The position numbers were made by a program, and so were the translations under genes. From Usnea hakonensis (lineage: Eukaryota; Ascomycota; Lecanoromycetes; Lecanorales; Parmeliaceae), in the NCBI GenBank assembly GCA_013423325.1, contig BLJB01000069.1, positions 204,126 to 268,125 of the forward strand: a stretch of DNA of 64,000 nt. Reading direction: 5' to 3'. The notes below the pieces were generated by a model. It saw nothing but the letters and a program-made list of their open reading frames with translations, searched no databases and was not told the DNA's origin. Shown here piece after piece: positions 57,039-64,000 of this stretch. Numbering within the stretch: position 1 is the first letter of the stretch; each line of letters begins with the position of its first letter.

Positions 57039-58335
57039 TCAAGACATGTCTAAAGCTTCACCTCTTGGGCCTTCGGTCCCCAGGAGAACAATCACCGATT
57101 CATAATTGAGACGCAATTTTCTTTTTTCCCCTTCAGAAATTTTCAACAGCGCTGCCAAAGTTGCGGCGCTACACGGACCCATGCTGATATTCACATCTCG
57201 AAGCATTTCCTGAGCAGCTGCAGACTCATCATCGGTGACTGTGATGCTGGCATCGATACCGTCGCGCAAAACCGGCCAAGCAGTCATGGAGACAGTGCCA
57301 CAATTCATCCCGCACATTATAGTATTACCTGTAGATATAGACGTCATGTGACCATTCTCAAGGCTTGTCTTCAAACAAGCGGCTGTATCAGGCTCAACCG
57401 TTATCACGATAGATGGCGGATTTCGGCTCTTGTAGTGCGTCACCACAGCCTCTGCACACATGCGAGAGTCAGCCTAGCGTATTAGAGAGAGAGAGAAGTG
57501 GAGCTGCATGATGGTATTGGAAGTTCAAATATCTCCTTGCTCCCAGGAGATGTCTTGAGACTTTATCCCAATGCCAAACAAGGAGGATCGGTTCCAAGAT
57601 CTACGTACGTGCGAGAGAACCCACACCAACGGGACATACAATAAGGTTGAGAGGTCTCCCAGTCAGCTCTTGACACTGCTCGTCGATTTCGACCATCATT
57701 GTGGAGTAGCCATCAACGACCCACTGAGAGGTTCAGCGTGTTCTGGGACGGCTCATCATACTCACCTGCGGGATCTCTTCATACCCCGGCCAAGCCGTGT
57801 CTTCAATCAACAACCCACCGGGCTGAGCAATCGCAGACCTCTCAGCTTCCTTCACGGCCATATCATAGTCCCCTTCCACTACGATCACCTCAGCCCCCTC
57901 TTGTCTGATCTTCTGCTTCGTCGCATCGACCATGACTTTCGGCACATATACGACGGCAGTAGCCCCTAAAATCTTTGCCATGCGAGCAACTGCTCGACCC
58001 CAATTACCATCTGTAGCTGTGTAGAAGGAGTGTCTGGCGGCTGCGACGAGTTTCTTGATTTCCGACAGAGGGGTGGTTGGAGGAAGGCCTAGAGATTGCG
58101 CGACAGTGCGGACGCACCCCCATGATGCTCCGAGAATCTTGTAAGAAGGCAAGCCAAAACGGTGGGACTCGTCTTTGAGTAGAATAGTCCCAATGCCTAG
58201 CTGTTGACAGAGATTTGCTGGTAATTTCAACAGCGGTGTCTTGTCATAATCTGGGATTGTCTTGTGAAATTCCAGGATAGGAGGCTTTACAACGTACTTG
58301 CTCTTCCATGAGAGCGCGGAAGGGTTGTGATACAT
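57039..58335 (-). CDS. PLP-dependent diaminopropionate ammonia-lyase-like enzyme
   Basis: Exons 58335-57766, 57723-57609 and 57451-57039 join in phase to give 365 residues. LLKDESHRFGLPSYKILGA carries the PLP-lysine segment in SYK. TATDGNWGRAVARMAKILGA is the phosphate/substrate loop, and WVVDGYSTMMVEID, CPVGVGSLAQAVV and IMCGMNCGTVSMTAWPVL follow in the order of diaminopropionate ammonia-lyases and related threonine-dehydratase-fold enzymes. It probably deaminates 2,3-diaminopropionate or a related beta-substituted amino acid to a keto acid and ammonia. It is slightly shorter than the bacterial enzymes (about 400). The start ATG giving MYHNPSALSWKSKYV is favoured because it is the conserved family start and a stop lies ten codons upstream. 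Confidence 0.9.
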
Positions 58336-58463
58336 CAAGATTGGCAGAGGTTGACGTAGACATTATCCTCAATATTTCCGACGCCGATAATAGCCCCGCC
58401 TCCAAGAATCATTCCACTGGTCGGGGGTTATTCGGAGCGAGCCGAGGCTATTTCGTGCACTAA

Positions 58464-58581
58464 TTCCGGATTTCAAAAAAAATGCAATTTCTTGGCACAC
58501 ACACCTGATGCACCAACCACCTGATTTACATAGAAAAACCATCTGCAATCAGCGCAATCACCTGAAATCCATTATAATTAC
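58464..58581 (+). repeat. Left terminal inverted repeat, RIP-free
   Basis: This copy keeps its CpA and TpG dinucleotides (for example cacacacctgatgcacc, catctgcaatcagcgc), unlike the interior and the right copy. Confidence 0.85.
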
Positions 58582-59721
58582 TTGAGAAATAGTATCTACT
58601 CTTCCTCCCTAGACTACTCTTCCTCCCTAGAAAGCTCTCGCTGAAAAGCCTTATAATCGCTATTAAATAGATATCCTTCTATATAGTAACGAAAGTACTC
58701 TATAGCCTTCTTATTATATCCACTATTCTTAATTATAAAGGCCAGAAAGCTACCGAAGTCACCCTTAAAGAGCCTCTAAAAGGACCGAAAATAGCGCCGT
58801 ATTTACGCCTTTAGTAGGCTAAATATAAGTTTAATTAGACTATAATTAGGCGAATAAGGAGAAAGGAATCGAAGGAGATAGCCTTTAACCTCTATAGCCT
58901 TACGAATATAAATATCTAAATAGATTCTAATATTATCTAGATAAATAATACTCCATAGCTCCGGGTACGGGTTATAGTAAAGGAGTAGCTCGTTAACTAC
59001 CTAATTATAGAAGGCCTCGCTATTAAAATAATCGAGTCGAATAGACGTATAGAGAAGATAGTTCTTAGTAGTATAGATTAATAGTATACTCTAGGTATTA
59101 CCTCTTATTAAGTTATCTTCGCGAATAACACGTTATCTAATTAGCCTATACGCTATATACCTCTACTCGGTCTATATCTTAAATAGGGCCTCGTTAAGAA
59201 ATACTAGCTACTCGGCGATAAAATTAAGTATTATAGCTTACTATATAACGCGTAACGACTAACTCTATAGTTCTATACGTTATAATTACTTCCGACTTAG
59301 TCGATTCTCCTTTAAAAACTAATAAATTATCGGTTTATTAACTTATATATTCTACTCTTTATCGAGATATAACGCTAACTCGTCTTAATAGGCCTATAAA
59401 TATTAATTCTAGTACTCGAGTAGAGCTTCTTTAGCCGTAGACGTAAATCTCTAAGGCCGATTATATATACTATAACGATATAGATCTAGACTACTATATA
59501 TCTAAAGATTACGCTCCTATCGATAGGCCGTAACTAGATAATAACGGACTCTTTTAGCTACTATAGAGGGTTTCTAGTATACCTATAGAAGCTCCGAAGC
59601 TATAAAATAGCTATAATTATTAATAGTTATAGTAGGTAGCCTATAATATCTTAACTAGCTTATATATATCGAGTTAAGGCTTTAATATTACTACTTTAGA
59701 AGATTTAATAATTTTTTTAGA

Positions 59722-59838
59722 TAATTATAATGGATTTCAGGTAATTACGCTAATTATAGATGGATTTTCTATGTAAATTAGGTGGTTAGTACATTAGATA
59801 TATGTGCCAAGAAATTGCATTTTTTTTGAAATCCGGAA
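59722..59838 (-). repeat. Right terminal inverted repeat, RIP-mutated
   Basis: Read on the minus strand, it differs from the left copy mainly by C-to-T at CpA and G-to-A at TpG (for example acacacc to atatatc, ctgatg to ctaatg, gcaatcac to gtaattac). Confidence 0.85.
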
Positions 59839-59867
59839 AATCTAGTAGTTTTGAAAGGCCGCTCCTA

Positions 59868-59975
59868 CGCGTATACCCCCCCTCTATTAGGCGTATACTA
59901 CCCCTCTATTACGCGTATACCCCCCCCCCCTAAGGCGTATACCCCCCGAGTCTATTAGGCGTATACCCCCTCAAA
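59868..59975. repeat. Short tandem repeat, ggcgtatacccc units
   Basis: Five copies of a unit around ctattaggcgtataccccc, with varying C-run lengths, lie directly outside the transposon. No coding content. Confidence 0.8.
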
Positions 59976-59999
59976 TCCGGTTAGTGGTATCCAAATACG

Positions 60000-60345
60000 G
60001 TTAGCGGTATAAATAGAAGTAGGAGTATAATATAAATAGGAGTAGAAGTATAATATAAATAATAGTAGAAGTATAGTATAAATAGTAGTAGAAGTATAAT
60101 ATAAATAGTAGTAGAAGTATAATATAAATAGTAGTAGGAACGAGTATAAATAGTAGTAGAAACGAGTATAAATAGTAGTAGAAACGAGTATAAATAGTAG
60201 CTAGTTATTATAGTCGTTATACTATAAGTAGTTACTAGTTATTATAGTCGTTATACTATAAGTAGTTACTAGTCGTTATAGTCGTTATACTATAAGTAGT
60301 TACTAGTCGTTATAGTCGTTATACTATAAGTAGTTACTACTATTT
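60000..60345. repeat. Two adjoining tandem-repeat arrays
   Basis: 60000-60200 is built of roughly 20-bp units around agtagaagtataatataaat. 60200-60345 is built of about four units containing tatagtcgttatactataag and tagttactag. All are AT-rich and free of CpA/TpG, consistent with RIP or RIP-derived repeats. Confidence 0.8.
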
Positions 60346-60754
60346 ATACTTTAAGAAAATTAAATTATATAGAAAATAGAGTCTCGTTATAGAAGTTACT
60401 ATAGTATAGCGGTTAAGAGGTAACTTCTAAAATTTCCTTCTAAAAAAATTAGACTAACCCGATTTTAGTAGCTATAAGTAGAAATCGAATTATTACCCCC
60501 CTAAATATCTTAATAGACGCGTAGCTACTAGGGGGGTCTAGGTCTACCGCTAAATCTAATAAGAGAGAAGGGTTCTTCTCTCTCTAGTACTTATCGGACT
60601 AATAGCTATAAGGGGGTTTCTATCTTATATAAGCTCCGCTTTCTCTTAACCCCCTTTTTTTTCTATATTAGATCTAGTACTATATTAGGCCTAATACTAT
60701 AGCTATAGTAAGAGAGGGGGGGAGATAATAGCGGAGAGTATAATAGAGAGTAAA
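60346..60754. other. AT-rich RIP-type DNA without a recognised gene
   Basis: No gene was recognised. The stretch ttactatagtatagcggttaaga near 60398 has a faint tRNA-like look but no foldable set of arms was found, so it is not called. Confidence 0.5.
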
Positions 60755-61122
60755 GTAGAGAAGATATCTATTTTTAATACGAAGTTAGATTTTAATAGTA
60801 GTAATATTAATAACTAGAAGTATCTCGTACTATATTAAAGTTTTATATAGTTATAGGGAGCCTAGAAAAGGTCTTTATTAAATACTAAATAGCCTATATT
60901 AATAGTATTAATAACCTTAGAGAATATACTAAAAATTTCGGAGCGGAGAAAAAGATAGAGAAGATAAATCTTTTTAGTATAGAGTTAGATTTTAATAGCG
61001 GTAATATCGACGATTAGAAGTATCTTATACTATATTAAAATCTTATATAGTTATAGAGAGTCTAGAAAAGGCCTTTATTAAATACTAAATAGTCTATAAT
61101 AATAGTATTAATAACTTTAGAA
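60755..61122. repeat. Tandem copies of a ~203-bp repeat, RIP-mutated
   Basis: gagaagataaatctttttagtat-type units begin near 60755 and 60958, a period of about 203 bases. Each includes cctagaaaaggtctttatta-like and aatagtattaataac-like parts. A third copy resumes at 62502 after the insertion at 61123-62501 and is itself cut by another element at 62684-63256. Confidence 0.8.
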
Positions 61123-62501
61123 GGCCGGCGACGAGATCCAGCTGTACGTGCTGCCGGCTACGAACCTGCTGCCGTCGTGTACGATGTGAAGGTCGCCGTC
61201 ATACACGATATATGGTAGAGCCAAGTGATCTCAGGGTGCGACGCGTAGAGGAAATAGTACAGAACAATAGCAAGGCAATAGAGACAAGACACGTCCCCAA
61301 TACATATATAGTATAGTTAAAACGTAGTTACACTATCGCTATAGTCGACAAAATACTACTATATACTCGGAGACCAAACGCGCAGGATCCTCCTACCACA
61401 ACACGTAAAGAGCACTGGGTAGCTTAGGTAGAAGGCGTATCAGCTAATAGGATTAGTTACCCCAGACGCGCAGGGACGAGCCCCGTCCCGGTACGACCGG
61501 TAGGATACGAGATATCCACTTCCTCCCACGAGCCCGCTCGAAGCGTGGCAGAAATACTATATTACGCGGAGAGCACTAGGTGGCTTAGGTAGAAGGCGTA
61601 TTAGCTAATGGGATTGGTTACCCCAGATACGTAGGGACGAGCCCCGTCCCGGTACGACCGGTGGGATACGAGATATCCACTTCCTCCCACGAGCCCGTTT
61701 AAGGCGTAATATTAGCAGAATATTCTCTCCATCTCCAGACACGCGCACCCATCGATAACCCTACCCACTCGCAGAGCTAGCGCGACATATTCACCGCTAG
61801 GCGTTCTCCTCTACGTGCCTACGGGTAGCAATACTACAGAAGGAACCGGCATCTTATGCCCGAAGTGAAAAGACCTCACAGGACCTCGCTCACCCAGTAC
61901 AGAGTTTTCACGCGTGGAATACTAAGACTCTTAGCGCGTTATGTAAATACGAAGGCCCGTGTTTCTTTATACCGGCAGCCCCCTAAGAGTTAACCTGATA
62001 AGGACCGCAGAATTCAGTAGTATTCGGTTAATCTAAACCTCGCCATTATCTACTCTAGCAGGATCTCTCCCTATTAGATCCGGTACAGGGCTAAAACGCC
62101 GGCCTTTTCCCTCGACGATAGGCGCTCACGGATCAGAACAAGCTGAGAATAGGGGCCAGTAACTAAACTCGTAGATAAATACTCTGCGAGGAATACTAAC
62201 TACCCTACGGGGACGCGGGCGTTATTCGGATAGCTTATATTCTTACTAATAGTCAAGTTGTTTCTTTTTTTAGAAAGGATACCAAAGCGTATTACAACCT
62301 AGCGTGTATATATAATCCGTAGAAGTTGTCGAAGGTAGTATGTAGAACTCGATATTTGCAGGATACCATAATAGAAGAAACGTGTGGAGGTTTTTACCCT
62401 GGCGCAAGTAAAGGTTTCCTCTACAACATTGCCACAGAGCTTCCCGTAATTATCTTTCACATAGTTAGATAGACACGAGTATGAATTCCATCCATCCATC
62501 C
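61123..62501. mobile_element. 1.38-kb insertion flanked by a 13-bp target duplication
   Basis: aataactttagaa occurs at 61110-61122 and again at 62502-62514. The uninterrupted repeat copy near 60900 has the single corresponding sequence aataaccttagag, so the DNA between was inserted. The element begins ggccggcgacg, is less RIP-mutated than its surroundings, holds an internal 160-bp duplication, and ends in a short catccatccatcc repeat. A 13-bp duplication and simple-repeat end suggest target-primed insertion (LINE- or SINE-like, 3' end at right). No coding domain was recognised. Confidence 0.7.
61409..61713. repeat. Internal direct duplication, 160-bp period
   Basis: agcactgggtagcttagg at 61411 recurs as agcactaggtggcttagg at 61571, and similarity continues through gacgagccccgtcccggtac to cacgagcccg. 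Nearly all differences are C/T or G/A, mostly at CpA/TpG. Confidence 0.85.
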
Positions 62502-62683
62502 AATAACTTTAGAAAATATATTAAAAAGTTTAAAGCGGAGAATAAGGCGGAGAAGATAAACCTTTTTTAGTACGAAGTTAGAATTTAGTAGTAATAATAT
62601 TAATTATTAAGAGTATTTTATATAATATCGGAGTTATATATAAGTATAGAGAATATAAAAAAAGATATTATTAAATATAAAAA

Positions 62684-62761
62684 CATCGGTAATTCGGGAG
62701 CTTAGCCCCTAATCGTGTAATTGCTAGGGGCGCTCGTAGCCGGCCCGGGGCTACTATAGAA

Positions 62762-62805
<44 letters not shown>

Positions 62806-63256
62806 AATGAAATTAAAAAAGAAAAAAGTAAAAAAAAAAGGTGCTAAAAAAATAAGTAAGACGCTAAAAATTAAGCGAGACGCTAAAAATAAGGTTTTAA
62901 AGTTAATAAGAATAATAAATAGTCTCTAGCGCTATAGATAATAATGCTAAAACTCTAAAAATAGTCTAAATCTTATTTTTTTAAAAATTATATACGCGCG
63001 TTATAGGCCCGTATTACTAAGCCTATTATATCTATATTATATAAACTATATTATCTTATTATTAACTAAGTCTTATTAAGTTATTAGAATTATTAAGGGT
63101 CTAGCCCCGATAGCCCCGGGCGCCCCTAGGGCTCTATAGCCCCCGTATAATAGCCCCGAGCTATATTGTTTCTTAATAGCGGGTATATACGCATAATAGC
63201 CCGGGGCCTATTTAACCGTTAGTTGCGCCTAGGGCCGTACCCCCCGAATTGCCGAT
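62684..63256. mobile_element. Small element with inverted ends and a 39-A tract (MITE-like)
   Basis: The left end catcggtaattcggg is matched inverted by the right end cccgaattgccgat. Inner parts also pair imperfectly (ctaggggcgc and ggcccggggct against agcccggggcc and gcgcctaggg). It interrupts the third copy of the 203-bp repeat, which resumes after 63256 with aaaggtctatatta. A run of 39 A lies at 62764-62802. No coding capacity. Confidence 0.6.
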
Positions 63257-63851
63257 AAAGGTCTATATTAATATTATTAATATTTTTAACTAAAATACTA
63301 ATCTTCGACTATATAATACTATTTAGCTTTTAAAATAAGAATATATAAATATTATAAGCTATAAATAATTATTACTATAATTAGATTATTAATAGTATTA
63401 TAGTATCTAGATATCTAGATAGAGTATAAAGAGGAGGAAAGAAGATATTCTACTAAAAATTTAGTAAAATCTCTAGATATTAGATCCTAAAAAAAAAATT
63501 AATAACGGTTATAGTTACGCCTCGAAAAGGGTTGAGTCGGGTCTAAAATTTAACTCTTTAACTCGACCCGAGCGTAGGTCGGGTCTTAGGAGGGTTAGGT
63601 CCGAGTCGGGTCTTAGATATAGAGTAGGTACCTAACGGGTACCCGCGAGTAAGTACTTAAACGAAGATCTAACCCCCCTAAGACTTAGGACCTAAGCCGC
63701 TAATCTATAAAGAGATTAGTATACTCGGCCCCCGTAACCCTCGACATCTGACTCTTATAATCCCCGACCTCCGACCCCCGACCCCCCGACCCTCGGCCCC
63801 CCGTACGGCCCCCCCGAATTCTAGTCATCTTTCTAGTTATCACCTCTCTTT
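63257..63851. other. AT-rich repeat DNA, no gene
   Basis: The 203-bp repeat resumes at the left. gtcgggtc/gacccga motifs at 63525-63625 form short inverted repeats (gagtcgggtct, actcgacccgag). Pyrimidine-rich ccgacccccgacc repeats lie near 63765-63800. No gene was recognised. Confidence 0.5.
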
Positions 63852-64000
63852 AAAAGTCTTATTTAATAGAAAGAGTCTTATTTAATAAAGAGTCTTATTT
63901 AATAAAGAGTCTTATTAAATAAAGAGTCTTATTTAATAAAAGAGTCTTATTTAATAAAAAGAGTCTTATTTAATAGAAAGAGTCTTATTTAATAAAAAGA
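63852..64000. repeat. Tandem repeat agagtcttatttaataaa, at least 8 copies
   Basis: Eight copies of the 17-21-bp unit gtcttatttaata with variable A/G spacers run to the window end, so the array probably continues beyond. It contains no telomere-type TTAGGG. Confidence 0.9.

Larger units (their letters stand above)
58464..59838. mobile_element. RIP-mutated DNA transposon with about 118-bp terminal inverted repeats
   Basis: The left end (58464-58581), starting ttccggatttc, is matched inverted at the right end (about 59722-59838). The shared core is atgcaatttcttggcac. The 1.1-kb interior is AT-rich with CpA and TpG nearly absent and TpA in excess, so any transposase is unreadable. Length and long repeats suggest a Tc1/mariner- or pogo-like element, but no TA duplication is evident at the ends, so the class is open. 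It inserted just upstream of the lyase gene. Confidence 0.85.

Noticed and set aside
59868..60345. CRISPR-like spaced repeats
   Set aside because: Repeats are contiguous or near-contiguous with no unique spacers, and the organism is a fungus.
60360..60480. Possible tRNA gene (tatagcggttaaga-like A-box text)
   Set aside because: No consistent acceptor, anticodon and T arms could be paired; the match is probably chance in RIP-type DNA.
62299..62499. 66-codon minus-strand open frame in the nested insertion
   Set aside because: It is short, has no recognised motif, and begins in the ATCC simple repeat.
63841..64000. Telomere repeat
   Set aside because: The unit gtcttatttaata does not resemble TTAGGG, and the array sits beside nested transposon relics.

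Overview
The window is genomic DNA of a filamentous ascomycete (Pezizomycotina, plausibly Leotiomycetes/Helotiales). Genes carry short GT-AG introns (about 45-160 nt) with CTAAC/CTGAC-like branch sites. The gene set is fungal: intron-bearing cytosolic ribosomal proteins, a Wee1 kinase, Aip1, a CIA84-like PPR protein, a NACHT (NLR-like) protein with a ZZ finger, a DUF7025-type AAA ATPase and a membrane-anchored fucose-lectin-like protein. The right end is AT-rich repeat DNA almost devoid of CpA/TpG, the footprint of repeat-induced point mutation (RIP). The class-level assignment is inference from the protein types.

Layout. 1-11.4 kb is accessory and partly decayed: a histidine-phosphatase pseudogene, an APH-family kinase, a 2OG-Fe(II) dioxygenase with two compensating frame lesions, a three-exon P450 and a Frag1/DRAM/Sfk1-type pseudogene. 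12-27.7 kb is housekeeping: RPL10 (uL16), RPL30 (eL30), a coiled-coil protein, Aip1, Wee1 and a CIA84-like protein. 28.5-37.3 kb holds a nine-exon NACHT/ZZ gene divergent from an AAA ATPase, followed by a solo transposon-end relic. 37.7-40.9 kb is a DDHD phospholipase. 41-46 kb is low-complexity DNA with a 430-base gap and no convincing gene. 46-58.3 kb carries a proline-repeat/BTB-like/CCHC gene, a damaged PaaI thioesterase, a RING-like protein divergent from a PXA-PX protein, a foldback repeat, a lectin-like protein and a diaminopropionate ammonia-lyase-like enzyme. 58.4-64 kb is a nested, RIP-mutated repeat island.

Two signals stand out. (1) The proline-repeat gene has grown by tandem duplication of a whole exon-plus-intron unit: 66-nt exon units alternate with 56-nt introns at an exact 122-nt period. 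(2) At about ten places the + strand changes abruptly from a C-rich to a G-rich block of a few hundred bases. Inside genes this is done by synonymous codon choice, it runs the same way in + and - strand genes, and it cuts through intact genes, pseudogenes and intergenic DNA. I know no standard feature type for it.

The genes do not form an obvious pathway or biosynthetic cluster. Several disrupted genes lie near poly-G or poly-C tracts and gaps, so some lesions may be assembly errors rather than true pseudogenisation.
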